A stretch of 5,988 bases of DNA. It comes from an uncultured Spirochaetaceae bacterium. Lineage in GTDB: Bacteria; Spirochaetota; Spirochaetia; Treponematales; Treponemataceae. The position numbers were made by a program, and so were the translations under genes. Below the pieces are notes generated by a model that did not search any database, was not told where the DNA came from, and saw nothing but the letters and a program-made list of their open reading frames with translations. Position 1 is the first letter of the stretch. Each line of letters opens with the position of its first letter. Location: contig CACXDK010000279.1 of assembly GCA_902766345.1 (NCBI GenBank), forward strand, positions 1 through 5,988, written 5' to 3'. Below, piece after piece: positions 1 to 4,840 of the stretch.

Positions 1-15
1 AAAGGAGTTTCAGAT

Positions 16-240
16 ATGAAACCTTCTAATTTCGCCATCATAGAATGGCCGGAAAAAACATTATTCACTCGCCAGGAGACAGCCCAGATATTAGGAATTG
101 GACTGTCTACACTTGATTCTCTCATTAGTTATACCGAATTACCAAGGACAATAATTCACAAGAGAGTCCTGATACACCGGAAGGATTTGGAAAATTACAT
201 TGCCAGTTGTCGTACATCCGTATTCGGAGGTATCAAATGA
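16..240 (+). CDS. Excisionase-like small HTH DNA-binding protein
   Basis: This 74-residue protein carries an HTH_17/excisionase-type (MerR-like) helix-turn-helix over about residues 16-64. The run LFTRQETAQILGIGLSTLDS looks like the first two helices, and KRVLIHRKDLENYIAS matches the usual end of the fold, where a basic strand reads the minor groove before a last helix. Such proteins in mobile elements act as excisionases (directionality factors) or small repressors. The start is well supported: AAAGGAG at 1-7 lies 8 nt before the ATG. The stop overlaps the next start as ATGA, so this gene heads the replication operon seen here, although more genes may lie upstream. No integrase is visible, so excision versus transcriptional control cannot be decided. 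The fold is fairly certain; the exact role is inference. Confidence 0.8.
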   Translation: MKPSNFAIIEWPEKTLFTRQETAQILGIGLSTLDSLISYTELPRTIIHKRVLIHRKDLENYIASCRTSVFGGIK

Positions 241-443
241 GCGAAGAAATTTTAATTCAATTACTTCAGGACATTAACAGTGAGAATATACGGTTTGGCA
301 CAATTGATGTCTCTTTTATATTTCACGATGGACGACCTACATATTATGAACTTACAACACATCGTCGCAGAAACATAAAAAACTGTTCTAAATCATCTAA
401 CCACCAGTTTAAGGAAGATTCAGATGGATTCAGTGAACGGTAA
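237..443 (+). CDS. Small hypothetical protein resembling DUF2292 (YezD-like)
   Basis: This is a 68-residue protein of unknown function. The ATG at 237 is chosen over an in-frame upstream ATG at 207 because GGAGG at 226-230 lies 6 nt before it, and the start overlaps the stop of the preceding gene (ATGA), a classic coupled arrangement. Residues about 3-45 (helix QLLQDI, then IRFGTIDVSFIFHDGRPTYY and a basic run THRRR) resemble the short DUF2292 fold: one helix, then a beta hairpin with an HDG turn. This comes from pattern memory, not a search. The C-terminal 20 residues are polar and probably disordered. Its last 20 bases overlap the start of the initiator gene, so all three are likely translated from one message. 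The position suggests an accessory role in replication or its control, but nothing in the sequence proves it. Confidence 0.65.
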   Translation: MSEEILIQLLQDINSENIRFGTIDVSFIFHDGRPTYYELTTHRRRNIKNCSKSSNHQFKEDSDGFSER

Positions 444-1128
444 GGAGCATCTACAATTCCGTTTTATTATTGTTCCTGATTTCATTATTGAAGATACAAA
501 CATTCCAGTGGGAGAAAAACTTTTATTTGGAGACATTGTTTCTAATTCTTTGGAAAAAGGTTTTTGCTGGTTTTCGAATAAATATCTGATGCAGCATTTT
601 TATATTGGAGAACGAACAGCATCCAGATGGGTGAATGACCTCAAACAGAAAGGTTACATCACAATTGAAATTCAGCGAAGAAACAACAGCAAGGAAATTG
701 AAGAGAGACAAATAAGAGTAAATACCTCTCGAAAAAATCTGGCTGACTTCATGAAGTGGTATCGTCAAAAATGGCAACAGGGTATAGCCAATTTTGGCAA
801 GTCCCCTATAGCCATAAATGGCACAGGTAATAATAAATATGTGAATAATACAAATTTAATAAATTTAAAAGGCATGTACAATGTCTTGTTAAATCAAGAG
901 GAATATCAAAGCCTTATTGATGAGTTTGGTGAAGAAAAAATTGGAACAGTTGTAATTGACTATTCAAAATGGAAGCAAATAAAACATGCTCATCCAAAAT
1001 CAGACTTTGATTCACTGAAAAAATGGCTGACGAAAGAGCAACAAAAACGGAAAAGTCTTGTTAGTTCTGTAACAGAAAGTAGAGCTGATGCAGTTACAGA
1101 TGATATGCTCGTTGAGCTGGCATTCTAA
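424..1128 (+). CDS. Phage-type replication initiator (HTH_36 / RepO-DnaD-like)
   Basis: This 234-residue protein looks like a replication initiator that binds the origin and recruits a helicase loader. Residues about 27-84 form a winged helix of the HTH_36/RepO kind: IPVGEKLLFGDIV, then WFSNKYLMQHFYIGERTASR and a wing ending GYITIEI. Residues 125-148 are a flexible Asn-rich linker (NNKYVNNTN). The C-terminal part from about 155 (LNQEEYQSLIDEFGEE, later LKKWLTKEQ) resembles the small C-terminal domain common in phage replisome organisers of the DnaD/RepO type. AAGGAAG at 411-417 lies 6 nt before the ATG, and the gene overlaps its upstream neighbour by 20 nt. The DnaC-like gene follows after 10 nt, the standard phage pairing. 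The linker-coding DNA also contains an origin-like repeat array (separate entry). The role is well supported by domain and context; the precise family name is less sure. Confidence 0.82.
   Translation: MDSVNGKEHLQFRFIIVPDFIIEDTNIPVGEKLLFGDIVSNSLEKGFCWFSNKYLMQHFYIGERTASRWVNDLKQKGYITIEIQRRNNSKEIEERQIRVNTSRKNLADFMKWYRQKWQQGIANFGKSPIAINGTGNNKYVNNTNLINLKGMYNVLLNQEEYQSLIDEFGEEKIGTVVIDYSKWKQIKHAHPKSDFDSLKKWLTKEQQKRKSLVSSVTESRADAVTDDMLVELAF
772..870 (+). other. Candidate replication origin: iteron-like repeats plus AT-rich unwinding region
   Basis: Within the initiator gene, TGGCA occurs at 772, 795 and 819 (23 and 24 nt apart), and TATAGCCA at 783-790 and 807-814 (24 nt apart). Each TGGC...GCCA pair forms a hyphenated dyad, so there are two full units and one half unit. 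Directly after them, positions 828-870 contain only three G/C bases in 43. Repeats with internal dyad symmetry followed by an AT-rich unwinding element, placed in the inter-domain linker of the initiator gene, is the layout of the lambda O-gene origin. The repeats and base composition are seen directly; origin function is inferred. Asn/Lys-rich linker coding alone could explain some of the AT-richness. Confidence 0.5.
842..855 (+). repeat. 14-bp direct repeat, second copy at 1140-1153
   Basis: TGAATAATACAAAT occurs at 842-855 in the AT-rich part of the candidate origin, and identically at 1140-1153 across the start of the DnaC-like gene. Both copies encode NNTN in their proteins. It may be an initiator or regulatory binding site used twice, or chance in AT-rich DNA. 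Confidence 0.45.
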
Positions 1129-1138
1129 TGGAGTTTTT

Positions 1139-1825
1139 ATGAATAATACAAATATCTATCCTTTTTTGAAAGACTTTAAACCAAATGCAGAAATTGATAA
1201 ATGGGTAATAGCTAGCTACAAAAAAAAGTCTGAACTGGCAGAAAAAAAAGCTGCTTATAAACTTCAGAAGAAGTTTGAATCAAGCGGAGTTCCTCGTCGC
1301 TATTGGCATGTAGATTTTGATACATACATTCCCAATACTGACAAAGATTCTGAAAATCTTGAAACAATTAAAAAGTTTTCAAAACTAGAAAAGAACGACA
1401 AAGTTCTTCTCATACTTGGTGAACATGGACTTGGAAAAACACATCTCGGTTCTGCAATAATCAGAAAATGTGGAGGAAACTTCATTTCTCTGGAAGGTTT
1501 GATTTTAAAGTATGAATCCGCACAGGATTTTCATGCAAAAATCAATCGGGAAGAGCTAATGGATTTTTATTCTTCAACACAGATGTTGGTGATTGATGAG
1601 ATCGGACGTTCAATGCAGCCGGATAAGGAAAATTTTCTTTTGAACTACATCCTTCGCCGCCGTTATGAAAATATGCTTCCAACGGTTTTGATTTCAAATC
1701 TTCCTAAAGTAGATTTGCTAAAAAAATTGGGGAAAGCCGTTTTTGATCGCCTTAAAGAAATCTGCATCACTGTAGAGTTCGAAGGCGAGAGTTTCAGACC
1801 GTCAAAAAGAGACGTAAATCTCTAA
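1139..1825 (+). CDS. DnaC-like helicase loader ATPase
   Basis: This 228-residue AAA+ ATPase of the DnaC/IstB family would load the replicative helicase onto DNA opened by the initiator. The N-terminal 50 residues are Lys-rich and helical. SGVPRRYWHVDFDTY (49-63) matches the usual linker before the ATPase core. Walker A is GEHGLGKT (94-101), Walker B is MLVIDE (149-154, acidic pair D153/E154), a sensor-I type ISN lies at 185-187, an arginine-finger candidate DRL at 203-205, and FRPS near the C-terminus matches the sensor-II end. Length is normal for the family. The ATG at 1139 is preferred to an in-frame ATG at 1088 because GGAG at 1130-1133 lies 5 nt before it and the longer start would overlap the initiator gene. 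An IstB transposition helper is unlikely, since the neighbour is an initiator and not a transposase. Confidence 0.9.
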   Translation: MNNTNIYPFLKDFKPNAEIDKWVIASYKKKSELAEKKAAYKLQKKFESSGVPRRYWHVDFDTYIPNTDKDSENLETIKKFSKLEKNDKVLLILGEHGLGKTHLGSAIIRKCGGNFISLEGLILKYESAQDFHAKINREELMDFYSSTQMLVIDEIGRSMQPDKENFLLNYILRRRYENMLPTVLISNLPKVDLLKKLGKAVFDRLKEICITVEFEGESFRPSKRDVNL

Positions 1826-1845
1826 TTACACTTAGGAGACATCCT

Positions 1846-1979
1846 GATTCTCGGTTTGTGGCGAAGATGGAAGGCGTTCCTCGTGGAAAAACTCTTATAT
1901 GGCGGTATTAGTATTTCAGTCTAAATACCTCCGTAGAAGATTTTGAACTTCCTTCCTTGCCACTGTCGGGAGTCTTTTT
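1846..1979 (+). ncRNA. Long imperfect rod-like hairpin with U-tract: putative structured RNA or operon 3' end
   Basis: Two arms pair in order across 129 nt: 1846-1853 with 1967-1974 (8 pairs, two G-U); GTGGC 1858-1862 with GCCAC 1959-1963; GGAAGG 1869-1874 with CCTTCC 1951-1956; GTTC 1876-1879 with GAAC 1945-1948; AAAA 1888-1891 with TTTT 1941-1944; then 1893-1902 with 1931-1940 and 1904-1911 with 1921-1929, closing on a 9-nt loop at 1912-1920. This makes about 46 pairs with small internal loops and one 8-nt bulge (1880-1887). TTTTT follows at 1975-1979. G+C here (58 of 130 at 1841-1970) looks higher than in the AT-rich genes around it. No promoter is evident just upstream, so it is probably transcribed with the replication operon. 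It could be a 3' terminator/stabiliser, an independent small RNA, or a single-strand DNA hairpin used in replication. No known RNA family was recognised. Confidence 0.5.
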
Positions 1980-2011
1980 CCAGCCTGTATCGGACAATGG
2001 AATCAGCAGAA

Positions 2012-2026
2012 AGACTTTCACAGTCT
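2012..2026 (-). terminator. Weak intrinsic terminator candidate for the CBASS operon
   Basis: On the minus strand, 19 nt after the E2 gene stop, AGACT and AGTCT form a 5-bp stem around GTGAA, followed by TTTCT. The stem is short and the T-run is interrupted, so this is only a candidate end for the defence transcript. The same bases can pair differently with 1971-1977. Confidence 0.25.
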
Positions 2027-2044
2027 CAGAACAGCCCCATTGCT

Positions 2045-2668
2045 TTAAATTATTTTGACCTGGCGTCTTAATAATGGAATACCAAAAAGTCGTAATTCCT
2101 TCATAAGGGGAAGATAGTTTTTTTTGAAATATTCTTGTTTCTCACGAGGAATACCTTTTTTAAATTTCTTTGTTTTTGAAGCCCATATCAATAAATAATA
2201 ACAGTCCATATCTGATAAAGAAGGTGTTTTTAAGTACGTTCTTATGGATTCAAAAATACCTTTCCATCCATGAGAATAATCTCCAAATAAGTCTCGCCCT
2301 GTTGCTTTCCAGTACTTATATGAAAGAAAGTAAGGAATGATTAATTCTGTGATAAAATCAGAAATACACTTAGAATCTTTTAATTTTAGAGCAATATCAA
2401 TTTCCGTACTTAAACATAAAGCACCATCTTTGTTTACATGATCATAAGTCACGCAATTATCGATATCATAACAAACAGGTTGTATTGTTGGATAATTGTT
2501 TGACATCACAATCTTTAACAAGGGTGCCTCATGTATTTCGAAATTATTTCTTCTAGCATCAATTATAAAACGTCCTTCAAATTCAACAGAGCTTGGTTTT
2601 AACGCTATTGAGACTTCGGGAAACTTAGTTTTTATATAATTGATACTATTTTCGATTACATTTTCCAT
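2045..2668 (-). CDS. CBASS-associated E2-like (ubiquitin-conjugating fold) protein
   Basis: This 207-residue protein has the hallmarks of a bacterial E2-like enzyme. RFIIDARRN (33-41) and PLLKIVMSNNYPTIQP (49-64) fit the E2 beta meander and its YP...P turn. HVNKDGALCL (77-86) gives the candidate catalytic cysteine C85 eight residues after H77. The downstream GRDLFGDYSHGWKGIFE (124-140) matches the SHG motif common in prokaryotic E2s. In CBASS, E2 proteins bind or conjugate the CD-NTase through its C-terminus and so tune its activity. Here no E1 or JAB protease gene follows: after the stop the DNA is non-coding and then occupied by the opposite-strand operon, which points to the short (E2-only) type II form. 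The ATG lies 13 nt inside the CD-NTase gene with only a weak SD, so translational coupling is likely. The overall call is strong; the catalytic step is inferred. Confidence 0.85.
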   Translation of the reverse strand: MENVIENSINYIKTKFPEVSIALKPSSVEFEGRFIIDARRNNFEIHEAPLLKIVMSNNYPTIQPVCYDIDNCVTYDHVNKDGALCLSTEIDIALKLKDSKCISDFITELIIPYFLSYKYWKATGRDLFGDYSHGWKGIFESIRTYLKTPSLSDMDCYYLLIWASKTKKFKKGIPREKQEYFKKNYLPLMKELRLFGIPLLRRQVKII

Positions 2669-3582
2669 GGTTTAGGACCTGTTTCATAATTTCTCAAAGA
2701 ATCTGAATTATTGATTTCTTTTATTAGAGGAAAACGGTCTCCAAATTGTTCCCTTAAAATAACAGACGCTCGATGTTCAGAATCATTTGAAACAGCAGAG
2801 TTTAAGTCATCTTTGAACTGCTTGATTTTCTTTAATACAGAATCTATGTCGTCTTTATCTTCCCAAAGATTTTCATATGGAGCCACAGGTTTTTTGATAT
2901 ATCGGTAAAAATTTAATTCTGAATATATTGCATCAACAGTCTTTTGTAGAGATATGGCGTCATCATCATCATTTACATGGTGTTTAACTGCCAGAATTGT
3001 AAGCTCAATACTAGCCATATTAATATTTTTATAATCACGCCAAGCTTTTAAGTATTTTACAATTCTGGTCGTTTGTTCATTTTTTCTATTTTCAAAGAAC
3101 CAGTCCTTAAAATCTTTTGAATCACTTGTTTGCCATTCATTTGCTTTTTTATTCGCCAAAAGAGCGTGAGAATCTTTCATGATGTAAACTGGAATATCAA
3201 CATGGTAATCATTGCGATAAACAACTCTGACACAGCTTGTTTTATCTTCGCAACCATCTTTTGTCTGACCATCAAGGGCATCCATAAGAGTTTTATGAAT
3301 TTCTTTTGGCGTTGGCCAGGTATCTGTATCAGAAGGATTTATGTGCTCTAAATACAAACCGTCATCAATATCGACTTCATTATCATCAATGGGTTGTAAT
3401 GCAGTATTAATAGAGAAGGATCCCTGTATACGGAATTTTGGCTGATTTATTTTAAGTTCATTTTTGAAATAATTTCGAATGACATTTCTTATAGCATTGC
3501 GGCTCTTTATAATAGAGTCTTTCTTACTGTCAGAGATAGTAATTTTTGAACAGAAATCAATAAAACTTGTATGTAAACTCAA
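2656..3582 (-). CDS. CBASS CD-NTase (DncV-like cyclic oligonucleotide synthase)
   Basis: This 308-residue nucleotidyltransferase is predicted to make a cyclic di- or trinucleotide alarm signal after phage infection. The active-site GS motif is QGSFSINT (53-60, G54/S55), the metal-binding DxD is VDIDDG (70-75, D71/D73), and the third acidic residue is D129 in HVDIPVY. RIVKYLKAWRDY (173-184) and FGDRFP (280-285) match the helical core and C-terminal part of cGAS/DncV-like enzymes. At 308 residues it is shorter than V. cholerae DncV. The start is TTG at 3582, set by AGGAGG 8 nt upstream; no ATG exists nearby. It follows capV directly and overlaps the E2 gene by 13 nt. The nucleotide product cannot be told from sequence, though pairing with a patatin effector recalls DncV-CapV and 3'3'-cGAMP. 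The protein ends in KPWKM, without the terminal Gly or Ala that some E2-modified CD-NTases have. Confidence 0.92.
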   Translation of the reverse strand: MSLHTSFIDFCSKITISDSKKDSIIKSRNAIRNVIRNYFKNELKINQPKFRIQGSFSINTALQPIDDNEVDIDDGLYLEHINPSDTDTWPTPKEIHKTLMDALDGQTKDGCEDKTSCVRVVYRNDYHVDIPVYIMKDSHALLANKKANEWQTSDSKDFKDWFFENRKNEQTTRIVKYLKAWRDYKNINMASIELTILAVKHHVNDDDDAISLQKTVDAIYSELNFYRYIKKPVAPYENLWEDKDDIDSVLKKIKQFKDDLNSAVSNDSEHRASVILREQFGDRFPLIKEINNSDSLRNYETGPKPWKM

Positions 3583-3596
3583 TTAATTTTCCTCCT
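3583..3596 (-). promoter_or_regulatory. SD that fixes the TTG start of the CD-NTase gene
   Basis: On the minus strand AGGAGG (plus 3591-3596) lies inside the last codons of the phospholipase gene and 8 nt before TTG at 3582. It is a perfect SD at good spacing, and no ATG is available near it, so the TTG start is well supported. A strong SD paired with a weak start codon may keep alarm-enzyme levels modest. Confidence 0.8.
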
Positions 3597-4554
3597 TAAA
3601 AAAATCTGTCAGTGCAACTTTCTTGTTGTTGTAATCCTGATGACTTAATTCCATTAATTTTGCTAATGAATGTTTATCAGCACTATCAAGTTTTAATGTT
3701 GAACAATCGTTTGTGAGAGAGCCGCATTCAATTCTTTCATATTTACTTAAATATGATGAATTTGAACGATGAAGAATTTTAATAATGTAATCTGTTCCTA
3801 TTGAATTGACTTTCATTGGAAGTGAAATAATATTTGCTTTCCATTTCAATAAACCAGACTTTTTAGATTTTGTATCTACAGATTCTTTTATACTGGAATT
3901 AGGATTTCCTATAGATAAAATACTTATATCATCAAAAGCTTTTCCTTCTCCGACAAAACAAGTTAAGGCTTCAATTAATCCAATAAGTGAGGGATTATTC
4001 TGCCATAATCCACCGTCAACAAGACCTTGATAGTTTTCAAAGTGATGCAATGGGAAAAATGTTGGTGCAGCAGATGTTGCCAAAGCGACATCAACAAGTT
4101 TGCATTCATCATCACGATTCTGAGAACCGTTGTTATTTGTTTTGAATACTAGTGGAGCACATGTTGCAGCATTTATTGCTGGGATGCATACATGAGTCTC
4201 ACAATCCTTAATCTTTTTACTTCCAAAAAACTCGTAGAGTCCTTCTCTTAATTGTTTATTGGAATATTTATTCGAAAATAGCCCAATTTTATTACGTCTT
4301 ATTGATGGAAAAATTCGATTGGCATATCTCGTATAGAAATCTCCTATTTCTGATGCATGACAGCCAGTAGCTAACGCAAGGGCAATAATTCCACCTGTCG
4401 AAGTTCCTGTTATCAAATTAAAATGAGAAGATAAAGGTTCTCCATTGAAAAAATCTTTTTCAATGTTGCTTAAGATACCAGCAGAGTAAAGTCCGAGAAT
4501 TCCACCTCCGTCAATTGAAAGGATATGGAAAGTTTTTTTATTTTCTGTGCTCAT
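3583..4554 (-). CDS. capV: CBASS effector: CapV-like patatin phospholipase
   Basis: This 323-residue patatin-like lipase is the likely killing effector of the CBASS operon. When activated by the cyclic nucleotide made by the neighbouring CD-NTase, CapV proteins hydrolyse membrane phospholipids and stop infected cells. The oxyanion loop is DGGGILG (15-21), the nucleophile elbow is GTSTGG (50-55, Ser52), and the catalytic Asp is D180 in VDGGLWQNNP. The Ser-Asp dyad is therefore intact. No signal peptide or membrane span is apparent, which fits a cytosolic protein acting on the inner membrane face. The start is ATG at 4554 because AGGAGG lies 8 nt upstream; an in-frame TTG at 4578 has no SD and would read through that SD. 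Length fits the family. The gene is first in its operon and is followed, without a gap, by the CD-NTase. Confidence 0.93.
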   Translation of the reverse strand: MSTENKKTFHILSIDGGGILGLYSAGILSNIEKDFFNGEPLSSHFNLITGTSTGGIIALALATGCHASEIGDFYTRYANRIFPSIRRNKIGLFSNKYSNKQLREGLYEFFGSKKIKDCETHVCIPAINAATCAPLVFKTNNNGSQNRDDECKLVDVALATSAAPTFFPLHHFENYQGLVDGGLWQNNPSLIGLIEALTCFVGEGKAFDDISILSIGNPNSSIKESVDTKSKKSGLLKWKANIISLPMKVNSIGTDYIIKILHRSNSSYLSKYERIECGSLTNDCSTLKLDSADKHSLAKLMELSHQDYNNKKVALTDFFKEEN

Positions 4555-4568
4555 AAGGCACACCTCCT
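4555..4568 (-). promoter_or_regulatory. SD that fixes the capV start
   Basis: The minus strand reads AGGAGG at plus 4563-4568, then 8 nt, then ATG at 4554. This decides the MSTENKK start over the upstream in-frame TTG. Confidence 0.8.
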
Positions 4569-4576
4569 GATGGGGC

Positions 4577-4647
4577 AAACGGAGGATTGACTTGAAATGG
4601 CAAATTTATTAAAATTTTGTCATTGTTTTGGAAAGCAATCTCCGTTT
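4577..4647. repeat. Inverted repeat flanking the sRNA promoter
   Basis: AAACGGAGGATTG (4577-4589) and CAATCTCCGTTT (4636-4647) are inverted copies differing by one extra G. Inside them AATG (4596-4599) can pair with CATT (4621-4624) and CAAA (4601-4604) with TTTG (4616-4619). The left arm overlaps the plus-strand -35 box (4587-4592) and lies just upstream of the capV SD. It could be a repressor operator, a hairpin in the capV leader, or part of the small-RNA system. Confidence 0.5.
4587..4615 (+). promoter_or_regulatory. Sigma70-type promoter for the predicted small RNA
   Basis: The -35 TTGACT (4587-4592) and -10 TAAAAT (4610-4615) each match consensus at 5 of 6 positions and are exactly 17 bp apart. 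Transcription would begin near 4622. No plus-strand protein gene follows before the terminator at 4689-4723. AT-rich DNA yields chance matches, but the promoter-terminator pair adds weight. Confidence 0.55.
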
Positions 4648-4723
4648 CTTTTATGGATTACTAATTCATACGAAATAGTTGAGTAAAGCACTAAAGAAGT
4701 ACCAGTTCTTTAGTGTTTTTTTT
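4622..4723 (+). ncRNA. Predicted ~100-nt small RNA between the CBASS operon and the ATPase gene
   Basis: A good promoter and a perfect intrinsic terminator bracket about 100 nt that carry no meaningful ORF (the only ATG gives three codons). The predicted 5' end folds at once: ATTGTTT (4622-4628) pairs with AAGCAAT (4633-4639) around TGGA. A mostly unpaired middle follows, then the terminator stem. The RNA would be antisense to the capV leader if capV transcription starts to the right of 4622, so it could damp CBASS expression. It contains CTCC (4640s), which could in principle pair with SD sequences. Nothing here matches an RNA family I recognise; existence and role are inferred from signals only. 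Confidence 0.5.
4689..4723 (+). terminator. Strong rho-independent terminator
   Basis: CACTAAAGAA (4689-4698) and TTCTTTAGTG (4706-4715) form a perfect 10-bp stem around a 7-nt loop, followed by eight T residues (4716-4723). The T-run is only on the plus strand. The nearest upstream plus-strand protein gene ends at 1825, so it should end a local transcript, the predicted small RNA. It would also shield the ATPase gene from read-through. Confidence 0.88.
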
Positions 4724-4783
4724 ATTTTCCCCTCTAAAGAAAATATAATCATAACAATTATAAAAAGCAAGTAAAAACACAAA

Positions 4784-4808
4784 TAAAATGTGAATTTTTC
4801 ACATTTTA
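4784..4808. promoter_or_regulatory. 25-bp perfect dyad, operator-like, just upstream of the ATPase promoter
   Basis: Two 11-bp arms, TAAAATGTGAA (4784-4794) and its exact inverse TTCACATTTTA (4798-4808), are separated by TTT. The dyad ends 4 bp before the -35 box, with its centre about 51 bp upstream of the predicted start. That position suits an activator or a repressor. The TGTGA...TCACA halves recall Crp/Fnr-family sites, but the gap is 5 nt and not the Crp gap of 6. No matching regulator gene is in view. A weak AT-rich hairpin is the alternative. Confidence 0.55.
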
Positions 4809-4811
4809 AAA

Positions 4812-4840
4812 TTGATATTTTCCTTGAGACGTGCTATATT
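4812..4840 (+). promoter_or_regulatory. Sigma70-type promoter of the ATPase gene
   Basis: The -35 TTGATA (4812-4817) and -10 TATATT (4835-4840) each match 5 of 6 consensus bases with a 17-bp spacer. Transcription would start near 4847, giving a leader of about 27 nt that contains the SD GGGAGG at 4863-4868. Confidence 0.75.

Noticed and set aside
523..777. Minus-strand open frames such as 523-777 and 1300-1485, and plus-strand ones such as 2711-2908, 3130-3351, 3806-4030 and 5784-5984.
   Set aside because: Each lies inside a well-supported gene on another frame or strand and has no convincing SD or family resemblance.
1846..2026. 6S RNA, retron msr-msd or integron attC as identity of the rod hairpin.
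   Set aside because: There is no reverse transcriptase in the window and no attC-type GTTRRRY/RYYYAAC ends, and a phage-type operon 3' end is the wrong setting for 6S RNA. Only the rod shape and size are similar.
1756..2058. Plus-strand frame with few stops running from the end of the dnaC-like gene through 2056, broken only by TAG at 1909-1911, giving protein-like translations on both sides.
   Set aside because: It lacks a start with an SD, overlaps the rod hairpin base for base, and the opposite strand is also nearly stop-free there, so the openness may come from the local base composition. A decayed gene cannot be fully excluded.
1840..4572. Short similarity of CATCCTGAT near 1841 and CCTCCTGAT near 4563 as possible att repeats flanking the CBASS operon.
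   Set aside because: Only about 8 bases match and the right copy is simply the complement of the capV SD.
4608..4638. Minus-strand capV promoter TTGCTT ... TTTAAT.
   Set aside because: The spacer is 19 nt and the -35 matches only three consensus bases, so it is no better than chance in AT-rich DNA.
4784..4808. Crp binding site.
   Set aside because: The TGTGA and TCACA halves are 5 nt apart, whereas Crp needs 6; kept as an unspecified dyad.
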